Source: Trebouxia sp. TZW2008 (taxonomy: Eukaryota > Chlorophyta > Trebouxiophyceae > Trebouxiales > Trebouxiaceae). Taken from it: 64,000 nucleotides of DNA. Position numbers and translations under genes: made by a program. The first letter of the stretch is position 1. Every line of letters starts with the position of its first letter. Shown here piece after piece: positions 32,461-45,700 of this stretch. The DNA lies in the NCBI GenBank assembly GCA_002118135.1, contig BDIU01000555.1, positions 1-64,000 of the forward strand, given 5' to 3'. A model generated the notes under the pieces. That model did no database searches. It was not told the DNA's origin and saw only the letters and a list, made by a program, of their open reading frames with translations.

Positions 32461-35400
32461 TCACACAGAGCCATGACTGCTTGCTGGGCTGCAGCTTTCG
32501 CCGTTCCAGCCCTTATGCCATTGCCTGTTTAGGAAGCTGAAACTGAAGCGGTGTTTGCCTGAAGAAGCTGAGCGCGCCTCATCACCGACTTCCACCAGGT
32601 GACCCCCAATCTGCTTGCAGGCTGCCTCAACCTTGTCTTTGTCAGGTGCAGCGCCTGATGCATCCATGACATAGAATGTGTGACCACTGCTTTGGTTGAC
32701 AGCAAAGGTCTTGACCTTTGCGCGGGTGACTGTTAGGCCTCCTTCCTTCAGCACGCGAGTCAAGGCTGCTAGGCAGCCAAACCTGTCCACAGAATGTACG
32801 TGGACCTTGAGACCCCTGGGAAATCTGCGCTGAATGGATGACTCCATCATGGCTGCCAATTTGGCTGCCTTCACCTCGTCAAGCTCTGCACAGTAATCAG
32901 CAATGCATGATGAGCATGACATGCTGTGCACAGAACTGCTGTCAAAAATAGCATGGAACTTTTCCTCTGTATGCTTGCTTGCTTCACACAGCAATGCAAC
33001 AGATCCATACGTTAAGCGTACAGGTTTGGTTGACGCCACTGAGTCTTGTTGACTGGCCGTCTTAGCCAACAGGGGCATCCGCTTGCTTGTTGTGCTTTGT
33101 TTAGACTGAGATTTAGTCAAATCCCTTTCAACAACCATGCAGGCCATCCAGTGCAAACGAGCTCTGCCCACACCCTGTGCCTCAGTGTTTTCCCAAACAT
33201 GCTGCCTCAGCTGATCGCCAGTGTAAGGACATCAGATGAGTTCAGCATGTTCGAGGCAATCTGGCGACAAAGACTGTGGGCAGAACCCGCCTCTACCAAA
33301 TGGACAGCACAATCACTGAAATTGCCTCAAAGTTAACAAGGCAGCCGATAGATAAGCCCATGCCCTCAAATAAGGAGAGACATTCAACTGCAAAGCCACA
33401 CTTGTTGCACACCAAATTAGCATGTCAGACGAGCACGTGACTCTGCAGATTGATTCTACAAGCATCTTACCAGGCTTTCCAAGACGGGGCCTGATGTAGT
33501 ACTCCTGCATGGCATCTCCCTTCACGCTGTCAATGGTGGCATGAAAGACGTCATAGTCCATGTCTGCCAGGGTGCAGACAGTGTCAAAAAGCAGCTTAGT
33601 GCGGTCCTTGCACTTAATAGTAACTAGCCAGTAGCTGCTCATGCTGCTGTGGGTGATGCTGACGTCTGGTCGGCTATGCTTTGGAGACCTGAAAACCCAA
33701 GAACATCATCATTTATTACACACAAAAGACCTGATGCACTCAGCACAGCAAGCAGCTGAAAACAGTTGAGCAGTGAAGCACAAACAGGGAAAGGAGGCGT
33801 AAAGAGCAGGCTGCAGCATCAACTGCGTTGACATACGAATCACAGTACACCCCCTGTACACAGATGCAGTCTGCAAGTCCTAAAAAGCTAAATATGCATT
33901 GCAATGAGCTCTAACCTTGGCGGTGTCATTGTTGACAGACAACAGCAGACAATTGCATTGTAAGGCAACTCTTTGTGCAGTTGGTCGTCCGCACATGCAG
34001 GCAAGAAGTGCAGCAAGCAGCCAACTGACCTGAAGTCCGCAAGCTGGTCACTGTCAGCTTCAGGCAGGTTCATGTACTCTGCATGCATAGAGCCAGCAGA
34101 GTCGGTGGGTGAGCCTGCTGGCTGGACCAGGGAGGAGTTCCAGCGCATGTGGTAGCGTGGCTTGCTGTGGCCCTGCTCCCACTGCATCTCCTCCTCACGC
34201 AGCATCAACACATGCAGCCGTCGGTCATGGTGCACCTCACCATGTACCTGGTGCAACAAACGAGGATTGTGCTGAATGTCAATGATCACCTTCCCTAGGC
34301 AGTCGAGCTATGATGTGACAACACCTCACGAGGAAAATTCTTCCTGCTGGCCATGACTTTGGATCAATTGAGTGGTACTGTGCAGATCATGGGTCAAATG
34401 CATGGCACACAGGTCTGGCAGCCATGCATTGGCTCCAGTCTGTAGCGCTCATTGGCAAAAGGAATGCCATGCACGCATGTCTGTGCTGCAGCATATTGCT
34501 GATTGTATGTGCATCTACTTGCACATGTAAACGTGTGGACCCATGTTGTACTGTTGATGCAATCATGCAATCTGTGCAGTACATTGACAGGCACAGCCTT
34601 GTGAATGTGGCATACCGTCTTGATATTGACGACCCCGTTGCCTTGATTGTCCATCATGACACGCAGCAGCTGCTTCAGCCTGTGCAGCTTAATGCCGTCA
34701 CGCACAGGCTCGCCCTTGTCTGTCACGCTCAGCACAAAAGCTACACGATTCTTGAATGTCCAGACCTGAAAGTAGACCATCAATGAGCACAGGCGCATTT
34801 GCAGGACAGCCACAAAGATTGCAGTAGAATCAGATTTTCTTCGTGACTTCTTTGCAGAAAGCTGACATGCTTTGTTGGCTTACCGCTGCTGAGCGCACAT
34901 CACATCCATTGGTTGTCAGCAGGTGCGTGACATCAGCTAGTAGGCCTGACTGATCTTGTCCCGCCAACTCGAAAACTGTTGTCATGACGCGGTGCATGTC
35001 GTCTGTTTCATCTGCAGCATCAGCTCTGCTATTCACAAGAAATACCATATTTGACGAGGCTCACATAACAAAGTATGCTGACAATGGCCGACCTGCATTG
35101 CATGCTGGCACTTCCTGGCCTTGCAAGTGGATGTTGAGCATCTGCAACAAACACAAACTAATAAGACCAGGCACAAAGAGGTGTGACATTCCAGGGGCTT
35201 GCTTTGGAGCAATCTATGCATGACTGACCTGCTTAATACTGGAGAGCTTGCGTGGATGTGTGACTTGACTGCCATCAGAGTCTGTGACTTCAAAAACTGC
35301 ACAAAAGTTTCAGTTTGTATAAATAGCTTGAAACGAAAACCGACAGTCGCGACATGCAGTGTCGAGCGCGCACCATCAACGAACCATCCTCCGTCAGATG

Positions 35401-35775
35401 AGATGCGAGCGCGTCGCACATTGAGACCCAACTCGGTAAAGTGCTGGACAACCTGGCATAGCACAGGTAGGTGTCTTAAGAATCGGGATCCTGCAGTATG
35501 ATTGGCTGAGCTTGCTGCATCGTCAAAGGCTGTACCTCTACTAATGTCCCAGGACGGTTGGCACTATCAACAGTGATCAAAGTGCAACTGGGGTCGTAAT
35601 CGTTGTCGATATTGATGTTTGGCGGGTGTACTCGTAACTCAAGTGTTTCATACTCTAGCAGTTCGCCACTGTTTGACACACTTGTTTGCAGATCATTATG
35701 GGCCTCTGCTTCCCGATAGTCGCTAAAGGCAATCAGAGATGGAGACTTGTGCACATTTCGCAGCAACAGATTCAT
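32461..35775 (-). CDS. ACR: ACT-domain-repeat protein (ACR family)
   Basis: ACR proteins are plant/algal relatives of the regulatory end of bacterial GlnD, with four ACT domains thought to sense amino acids. Minus-strand exons: 35775-35536, 35452-35374, 35296-35229, about 35130-35090, about 35030-34884, 34765-34616, 34289-34030, 33689-33471 and 32885-32461. ACT1 reads PPNINIDNDYDPSCTLITVD then ANRPGTLVEVVQHFTELGLNV and ARISSDGGWFVDVFEVTD. ACT2 reads TTVFELAGQDQSGLLADVTH with NGCDVRSAAVWTFKNRVAFV. ACT3 reads SSYWLVTIKCKDRTKLLFDT with DYDVFHATIDS. ACT4 reads LKVHVHSVDRFGCLAALTRV with GGLTVTRAKVKTF. All four carry the D-x-x-G/K-L loop pattern. The ATG at 35775 is the first in frame. The C-terminal about 50 residues after ACT4 are Ser/His-rich. 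The exon 4/5 border is the weakest. Confidence 0.9.
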
Positions 35776-36714
35776 CCTTTCGCACCACCTCAACAACTAC
35801 AGCAGCAACAGCGACACCCCACGCTAGTCTGATAGACAGTATGGTAAGACAGGCAGAGCATGGTGCTCAGGACGCACGCCCGCGCTTCGCCAAACATGGC
35901 GTCGAGTCTAGCGGCAGGGTGAACGAGCGCCGCTGTGCAAACTGTTAAGTTTACACCAAACCCACTAATTTTTGCTGGCAAATCACATGGACGGTCGCTG
36001 TGATCCTGATTTAGTACATTGTGCAGTACTTGGGGGTGCTCCAAATGCAGTGGCTGCGACCAGATATTGCAGCACGGTTTCCATCAGTCAATGACGTCAT
36101 GTCGTAATTCAGGGGCCCATGTGATCAATTATGAGCTGGCACGCCTGTCCTGCAGATTGCTTCTCTGAGACGCACATCAAAGCTGACGCATCACCCGGTC
36201 ATGTTGAACCATTTATGCAAAGGTTGCAGTTGTTGGATTGCGCTGTCGGAGCTCACAGCCTTTATGAGACAAAGCACGTTGGAGACTCAAAGGAAGGCAC
36301 GTTGATGCATGCATGCCATGAGAACAAGCACGTTGGAGACTTGAAGAAAGGCACGTTGATGCAGACATGCCATCCCAGATCAGCAGCTGAGAGGTGTCGC
36401 CATCTGCATGATCTTTCAAAATGCCATGCATCATGTCTCTGAATTGTCTGAGCACAATCATATGCAAACTACAGACCACAGGCTGCAGATGACCATAGGG
36501 CACAGATAAGCTTCTAGACTGCATGTCTGTTCAAGGGTACTGCAATTTCGAATCAAAGACAAGTACATGGATGATGCGGTAACAAATGTTCACACGAATG
36601 TGCACAAACCACAAGACTCTGCACACATCAGCAGGAGGAGGACAAGCAATCATGCATAACACATCAACATTGTTAAACTCAGCTGGAGCCTGTGCCTGAG
36701 CATGCAACAATCGA
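35776..36714. promoter_or_regulatory. Region upstream of ACR and downstream of VPS54
   Basis: About 940 bases in tandem orientation: the ACR promoter side at the left and the VPS54 3' flank at the right. It includes a 55-base tandem duplication at 36266-36375 with AAGCACGTTGGAGACT and GAAAGGCACGTTGATGCA. No gene seen. Confidence 0.4.
36266..36375 (+). repeat. Tandem duplication, about 57-base unit
   Basis: Two copies of a unit with CAAAGCACGTTGGAGACT, then GGCACGTTGATGCA, then CATGCCAT, intergenic. Confidence 0.75.
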
Positions 36715-39700
36715 CTATGCTGGGTTTTCGGATGTTTGACTAGTTTCTGTTCTATCATGATCTGTGCTGTCAGACAATGGCGTCAACCACACAGGAACTA
36801 TGTTTTCTGAAACAACTGGCATTGTAATGCTTGTTGCAACCATGTCAAGCTCGCCATTCTGGTCTGTACTGACGATTTGATCAGCAGCTTTGTCCAGCTC
36901 TGCTGCTGCTTGCTGAGCAGCCTCAGTCATGGGCTGATCATGAGCACTATTGCTAGGCAGGTTGTTATCCAGCGCATCGCTTTGCTGCGCAGTGCTGTGA
37001 GAGTGAGCAGCACTCGGCTGCTGTTGTGATGCAGCCTCCTGCCCTCTGTCTGTCAGCTCTGATTGAGCAGAACCTAGCTGTTGTTGTGACGCAACCCCAT
37101 GCCTTCTATTTGTCAGCTCTGACTGAGCAGCAACTATCTGCTGTTGTGACGCAATCCCATGCTCTCTGTCCGTCAGCTCTGATTGAGCAGCGCCTAGCTG
37201 CTGTTGTGGTACAGTCTCACGCTCTCTGCCAATCAGCTCTGCTATCAAGTTTGCTGACTGTGCATCAGTCGTAGATGAATCCATGACAGCAGCTGGCACC
37301 GGCTGCAGCTCTGAATGCGTGCTGTCTGCAGACAAATGCCCATTGTGCATGCCATTCAAAGTCGCTGACGCTGTTGACGGAGACTCTTGCTGCTCATGTG
37401 TGCTAGGAATTGCACCATCAGCAGATCCATTGGTGGCCTCCACAACAGTATCAAGCCGTTTTGGCGAAGCCACAGGGGATCTGGGTTTGTGAGTGTGTGC
37501 GTTGCCCTCAGTCAGTGAGCGATGCAATTGCCTGGGCACAATTCCCTCTGATGGCTGGGCAGGCATTGTTGGCAGGGCAGCAAATCGCGTGCTGCACAAC
37601 AAGGACAACGGCGCAATGTTGCTGGGACCTTGTGAAGGGTCCATGGGTAGGTTCTCTAGGGTGTGCAACATGTGCCGCAAATCTGCCCCACATTGAGCCT
37701 CCCAGAACATGCCCTGCATGACAAAAACATTGTAATTTAGCATGCAGCACATGCATGTTCAGGAGCAGGGCTGTCACAGCTTTGCACACTGATTTTTGGC
37801 TATGACATTTGTATTACTGGTCATTTCTTCATCATTCTAATCCTCATCAAGCAATTTTCCCATAATTCTGCTGCAGCAAGGTGTCTGCCAGCTGACAGCA
37901 TATCTGCTTGAGCACGCTGTCACAGTGACAAAAGAGTGTCACCACCTCAAAGCGCAAACTGAATCATATGAGTGGAGATTTGCATGCAGCTTACCCTGGG
38001 TTCTAGCCTTGTGAAGGCTTCTGCCAGGTTCTTGCTGAAGAGGGCTGCCACCCTGCCAAAGATGGAGTGCAGGTCAGAGGGCAGCAAGATTGGTGACAGC
38101 ACCTGCACACCAGCATCATAAATAAACGCAACCTTTTTGGACTACACGTATGGTCAATAGATCAGCTGCCTGCAACTTACATACTCTGCAGCGCTGATGA
38201 CAGGCATGCTACCAGTATGACAACGACAGCAGGCCAAGGCTCATGCATGCCCTCTTAGTGAAGCATGTCATGAAGCGACTTGCAGCTGCACACATCTCTG
38301 TCTGCGGGCTGTCCGGTGTCACCAGCATTTGGCTGCAACAGGCACTGTAACTGTGGGCTTACCTGACTCAGTATCCTGAGTTGCTTTGCGCTGGATTGAG
38401 CAAAGTTGCTTGGAGGGAGCTGATTTGGTTTAGGAGGTGAGTTGGCAGTCCAGCTGCTGGCAATCAAGGGCAACTGCTTGAGGTTGGTGGCTAAGCGTTC
38501 TCGCATAATTGCCACTAGCTTGGAGTGGATCTCCTCCTTGTGCATGCTCAAGTCCTGCATAGGTTTCACAGGCTCAAATGCCGCTATGCGCGCGTCCCAC
38601 TCTCTCTCGCGTATGGCAGTGATGAACATTCAGCTGAAGACCATGACACATTTACCGCAGCCAGTTGTAGATGGAGTGATGCGAGCTTGCAACTCTCTAC
38701 ACGTAGCACTACACAGCATACTGCATGGCTGAAAACCAGCAAGACTTATGCTGCGCCTCCTTTGCACAGGCCAGTACATTTTCACATGACATGCAGAAAT
38801 ATGACCAGTCTTGAGACTACCTCCAAAAGGCAGGTCACAGACATTCAACAAATCAAGGAACAAATGCCAAAGACTCAGGTTTGAACAGGTTTCAGGCAAT
38901 CACAAAGCCTTACAGGAAAGCAACCAGGCTTGGTAGATACTTGCAAGAGGTGATGCAAATGACATGCAGAGAAATGACCAAGCGCTGGGCATACCTGCAA
39001 GAGGCGGTCAAACTCTGGCAGCAGCAGAGCAAGGCGAGGGCCGGGGAGGGTGGGGGTCAGCAGGGCCTTCAGTAGAGGCTGTAGGGCCATGTAGACTGAC
39101 AGGCACTGGCTAGACAAGGCCAGGTGCTTGGCCGTGATGCTACGCAGGCCTGACACCTGCATGGCTCCTGCCCCCAACACCAGCTGACACATGCGTGAAT
39201 TGAACACCTGCATGCATTCAAGATGTGATGATTTGGGAAAATATGTGTAAGATCAAGCTGTGACATTGCGGAAGAGGGTGCACAAAGTCAAGCTGAGACT
39301 GTCCAGGAAAGCTTCAAGCAGGCTTGACATCATTAAAATGCCCGCCTCAATAAACAGCATTTACAGGCGACAAAGCAACATGCTTGAGACTGCAAAACTT
39401 GTATGTCAAGGCTGTGGTCAGCGTCCAAAGTTGAAAGGCAAAATGGGACGTGCCTTGAGAAGATCCACAGCCCGACGGGCTGTCTCAGCAACCAAAGAAG
39501 GGACAGTCTCTTGAAAGGTCATGTAGGACTGCAGCATGCGCAGCAGCAGCAGAGCGGTGTGCGCCACATGGAATCTCTGCCCTGCCAGCCTCAGCACACT
39601 CTCATCATGCTTCTTAGGAGACTGCTTGGCTGTTGGCGTTGGCGGCTCTTTGCTTGTGCTTGCTTGGATTGGGGCTGTGACGCCATTCCTGCCTAAGTCG

Positions 39701-42700
39701 TCTTGCTGGTCAGTGTCTGCAAAGCAATATCCAAGTCACAAGGTAAGCGATGACATACACTGTGAGGCATGTCAAAGCTGCTCAATTGTTGCACAACACA
39801 AAGTTGCTTTTGATTGAGCGTACCATGACACTAGAGCTTGAGCAAATATGGTGCACGTTAAGACGACATGGTGGAGGGAATGGTGCTTTGCGTCATGATC
39901 CATGAGCTTGCAGTCGTAAACAGTCACAATGCAGAGCCCTGATTGTACAGAACATCGTGTCCCAAAGATATTCAACCGTGCCAACTTTAAGGGCCTGAAA
40001 CCTACCAGCTACAGATGTCTTGTCGCTGGCAACTGGTGGCAGCTTGCTAGGGGACATTGGCTTCAGCCTTTGTGCTTGCTCTGCCCAGTCATCAACAAGC
40101 TGTTGGCTGTCATGCGGCGCTGGCACAGCAGCCCAAGACTCCTGCTCCAGAGCCCCTGCAAGTAAAAACAAACTTGCCTTCATGCTCCTTATGCCAACAC
40201 TGCACAATGAGAAACTTTGTCCACTATCAGGTGTTGGCATCAATTTGCTAGGGGAGATTGGTTTCAGCCTTTGGGTCTGCTCTGCCCAGTAGTCACAAGC
40301 TGCTGGCTGTCATGCGGGACAGGCACAGCAGCCCAAGACTCCTGCTCCAAAGCACCTGCAAGCACTCGCACCTTGCTCACCTCTGACTATGCTGCTAGAA
40401 TGCACAAGGAGGAGCTGTGCGAGGCCATGTGCAAAAAGATCAACAACGCAGCAGACAGCAGGCAGAGATTGAACTCGAAAGTAATTGGTGAATAGGAGGC
40501 TAGTGAAAGACAAGCTGGTGAAGGTCAGACTGGTGAAGGTCACACTGGCAAAAGGCAGGGTGGTGAAAAACAGGCTGGTGACAGATGTCCTGATTACAGA
40601 CAGTATGAAAGGAGGTCAGCAAAGGGCAGGTTGATGTCCATGTGAGAGAGGTGGCCAAGAGTGGGGGGAGGAAGGGGGGGGGGGGCGCGCGCTTTACCTG
40701 TGAGATGGGTCAGGGTATGATGATGCAGGTGCTCCAGATAGGCCTTGCACTGCAGTTGCACCGCAGCCTGTAGGGCAGGCACAGGGCGGCACCCAAAGCT
40801 GCCTGCCATTCTGGCAAAGTCATCACACAGGCGCAGCACCTGCTTCAGCTCCCGCATCTGCATCTCATTGTTGGCTGCTGCCCTGCATTGTCAAGACATG
40901 TCAACATTGCTCCACTTGCAATTCAAGCCCGGCCGCACGAATCATTGACGCTACTGCTCATTTGCGATTGCCCAAGTTGTGGCGTGCACAGCCTGTGCCC
41001 TCTTTGTGCCAGGCTTGGTGTTCCATGATGGTGGGGCAACTTGGATATACTCACAATTGTTTTACAAGCAGCAGGGATCAACTGCAAGTGTTAGCCAGCA
41101 GACATTCAGCACTAGACAGCTGGGTTGCTGCAGCTCCCAGCTCACGGAAAGGCTCTCAGGAACAACCCCGAAACGACTTGTGCGTACAACCAATTAGAAT
41201 GGCTGACCTTGAGGCCAACAGCTTAGCCCAGCGGCCATGAGCCACCTCACTCACAGCCTGCCCAGCTTCCTGCATGTCCTGTAGTAGGGGGGCCCACTGG
41301 GTGCGGGGGGTACGGCCCCCCTTCAGGCCCTCCTCAAGCAGGGCCCTTACCCTCTTGCACTGCTGCAGGCAAGCCTGGCTCACACACAGCACGGACGCCA
41401 GCAGCCACAAGAAGCCCTCAGCTGATACTGCCTGCACATACAAATGCGCTTTCTTCATCCGGCAAGCTGCTTTGCCTGGCAGTAGCTACTTTTCTCTGGG
41501 TTTTTGTTCTAAACAGCAATTGGGCTGTAAAGGTTTTGCACCCTCTTGCACTGCTGCAGGCAGGCCTGGCTCACACACAGCACGGACGCCAGCAGCCAAA
41601 GGAATCCTTCTGCTGAAACTGCCTGCAGAGGAACAAAAAGCTGGCGAGCATCTGTTGTCTGAGATAGACAAGTGTTCTGAGCTATGTGGACACTGGCGCT
41701 GCTGTAAGTGTGCATGACTCATGCACAGCGCTGATGTCAGCATTCTCAAGACGCCTTCAGCTGACACTGCCTGCAAAAGGACGAGTCTACAGGCAGCCGC
41801 TACAAAGTCAAGTACTATGGCAGGCTGTGCGTGCTGGTCTTCATGCTGTATACATGCTGATCTTTTGGGACAGTGTGGGGATGATCAGCACCCTGAAGTG
41901 CTGTCAGCCTAGGACAGGAGGCAATCCATTGCTGCTGCAATAAAGGTTGGACAGCAATGAACTGGAAGCTGCGGAGAAGTGTAGTTAAGGGTGTCAGGCA
42001 AGATGTCATATGGCTCACCTGAAGCTTGTCAGCCAGGGAGTGGTGCTGCAGGGTGGGCCACCGTGACCCCAGCAGTGGCGGCAGCGCCTGCTCCACAACA
42101 TCCCTGCAGAACCCATTGCCACAATTACGCTTTGCTACTGCTTGACATGTAGCAATCTGTTGGTATCCTACAGGCAGACTTGTGCATAGCACATGAGCTG
42201 TGAGGTCTCAGGTAAGTTGATGGGTGTCAGACAGCTAGAATGTGCAGCGCCTGACCTTTCTGCCAAAGTTGACAGATGCTAATTCGTGTTAAGCAGCTGC
42301 TGCTTCATTGGGCTGTCTGAGATGTAACAAATCATGCATTGCTGTGTCAGAGCTTGACAAGCAACAGACAAGAAGTCCAGGACACAAGGCAAGCCGTCGC
42401 TGGTGCAGTACAGCTTGGAAAGCAATTGAACGGAAGCTGCAGGAGAGACATGAGATTTTGCTGAGATGGCAGAAAGCTGATGCAGCCATGATCAAGTGTG
42501 TTGGTGTGAGCCAGAGCAGGACTGTGGCAGCAGTGTGTATGCATAATGTTTGGCACATGAGTGTCTTGGGCAGCTCTATGCCGCTGACTATTGTGGCTCA
42601 CACATTGCTGTCAAAGGCAGGCATACCTGATAATCAATCATCAGTAGATTACTGACATTTCATCATTAACAATGATAATCAATGACTGACTTAATTATTG

Positions 42701-45700
42701 ATAATAATTGACTCCAAATTGATTATTGTTAAAGTTATACCTGATGGCTTGCTTGACCTCCAGGGCCATGGCTTCCCTGTAGCTCTTCAGCACACCAGAC
42801 AGCCCACCTGTGCGTCTCAGCCCTGCACACATTGCAGCTCTTCAAGGCTGCAGCGCGTTTGTGTCAGCACCTGTCAGAAAACATGCCTGCAGACTTTCCT
42901 TGACCCTAACTACCATCAGTAATAGGTTGTTTTTCAACAGTGAGCACAGTGTCTGGAGCACCCTCGTCAAGTATCTGCACGCTTGTTGCAACAGGTCAGC
43001 TGCATAACACAGCTGCCGCAAAGCGTACATGAGGTAGAGGGCACACAGCTGTGGGGCAGTGATCATTGCATGGGGCTCACCAAGCACAAGTGGCGTGACC
43101 AGCTGTGCCATGTCATCAGCTTTAATGCTATCTGATGGCATGCTTACTTCAGCAGACTAGACGCATGACACAGCTTGTACAAAGCGTGCTGCAGGCTAAA
43201 CACACTATGGGTCAGCAGGCGTCTTTGCACAGGGCTCACCTAGCACAAGTGGCGTGACAAACTTAGCCATCTCATCAGCTTCAGCTCTATCTGGCTACAT
43301 GCTGTTTATGGCTGCTTTGCCAATTGTGAACAGGTGTGCTAGTGGGTCAGTAAAGCCAAGCATGAGCTCTCAGCAATGGACAGGCGTCTTTGCACAGGGC
43401 AGACCTAGCGCAAGTGGTGTGCCTTACTGGGCCGTTTCAGCGACCTCAGCACTGTCTGGCTGCATGCTGTCTATGGCTGCTATACCAACAGAGAAGAGGT
43501 ACGCCAGAGGGTCAGTGAAGCGGGTCATGAACAGTCAACGAAGGCAGGCGTTTCAACGTGAAGCTCACCTGGCACAAGTGGTGTCAAAGAGCTACTGCAA
43601 AGTATGCATCAGATAGCGGACACTCAGCAAAGGGGACGCTCATTGCATGAGACTTACCTAGCACAAGTGGTGTGACCAATTGCGCCATCTCATCAGCTTC
43701 AGCACTATCTGGCTGCATGCTGTCTGTGGCCGCTCTGCCCACTGACAACAGATGTGTCAGAGGGTTGGTGAAGCCGTTCATGAGTGAGCTTGCCCCATTG
43801 CTGGCTTGCGTTTCCACAGTGGCTGTGCCCCCGTCTTCAGACTGCAGTCTGTACTGACCCCGCTCTGTCAGCTGCCTGTATCATTGAGTTGGGCAATATT
43901 GGGCTTCAGAATGCAGTGAGAATGTGTGGGGAAATGACTGATGTGCTAAAAGCTGTGCAGACATGGTGTGCTGACCGTCACAATGATGCACATAGAAGTT
44001 TTGGTGCATGTACCCTCGCGATGACTGCAACGATCAAGTGATCTAGCATGCACATGCGATGGCAGGGCAGCATATGAACACCATGTCAACGTGTTGAAAT
44101 CAGCAGGCATTACCTATGCCAGGTGATGTCAGCAAAAAAAGCAAGACAGGCCCTGCCTTCATACAGTATTTCTGAAATCTGAGAATAAGCTACCGCACAT
44201 GCCACCCACAGTAAACATCAACGTGCGTACAGACTGTATCAGTATGAGACCCAAACATCTTGCTGATGCTTAATGGCAGGCAGACACAAGCATGCATGCT
44301 GATTGCTCCACCCTGAAGCTAGAATCTCCTGATTCTACAGGACAGCAGCCATGAGGGGGTCCTGCATGCTGACTGTCACGTATAGAGGCTACTGTTTTGG
44401 CAGGTAAAGCCAAGCAGGCATGCTGACTGTCATACCCTGAAGCTGCAATCTCCTGATTCTGCATGATGGCAGCCAGGAGGGGGTCCTGCAAGGCTGCCCC
44501 ACCTGACCCCCCTGCCCGCAACAAGCTCAGCAGGTCTGAGGACATCAGCTGCTGCACAGCCTCGCCAGCTTCCTGCAGCTGCTGCGGAAGGCGGCGGAAG
44601 CAGTGCATCTGGTGCACTCCCTCCCTCTGTACTGTGTTCTGCAAAACACAATTGATCATAGAAAATCTAGCACCCCACACACCAAGGAGCAAGCAGCAAA
44701 TACTCAATGCAGCGTTCCGGTGTCCACACAGTCTGTTGAGGACAATCATGTGTCCGTGACCAAATGGGCAAGTGGTACATCAGCAGCTTCTGATGTAGCA
44801 TGCAGATGACTTTGGTTTTGACCCATGTTGTACAAGCACAATCAGCAGGGTCTTGCATGACATGAAGAGGATGCGAATGCTCTTGCAACAAAGCATCATA
44901 GTCGTGTGGTAATCAGTAAAGATCTCGACTTTGCGTCAACTTGTACACGCAACTATTGCATTGGCTCAGTCCCTCAGCAGAATGTCTACATGGCTTCTCC
45001 TCAAAGGCTCATACAAGCCGCGTGGAGGTGCCTACCTGGATGTCAGTCATGATGTCCAGCGCTCCAGCATAGTCACCTTGCGGCAGCAGCAGCCCCAGCG
45101 CTTCCTGTGACTGCTTCACATGCTCCACAACCTGCAAGAAGCAAACAACAATGCATTGTCTACTGCTGAATGAAGGCTTTCTGTGACTGCACCATATGCT
45201 CCACAACCTGCAAAGTGCAGACAGCAGTGCACTCACGGCAGTCTGAGAACATGCACTGATGATCACATGTATCATGGCCTGTATTGTCACCTTGGTGAAG
45301 TGTAGCAACATTGACATCTTGTTACTATGATTTCTACAGTTGGGCAATGCAAGCAGCTGTGCTCTCTCTGCACAGGCATCAGTAATCACATATATGCAGC
45401 GACACCATCATACAGTCACCCCTGCTTGCAAATGAGCAGGCATAGCAGCAGCAACCAAGTGGTACAATCAAGCCTGCATACAGGAGGTGATTTTTGCTGG
45501 ACACAGCATCAACAGAGATTTGGGGTTGGTCACCTGAAGCTTGTGTTGCAAGTTCTTGAGGTTGTTGCGCCTGCGCTGCAGCTGCTGAACCAGCACGGCT
45601 GCCTCTAGAACCTCTGTGTCCAGCAAATGCACCTGGCATAGTCACAATCCCATGTTGACATTGCAGAAACACCTTGCAAAGAGGTGCATGCATATTTGCC

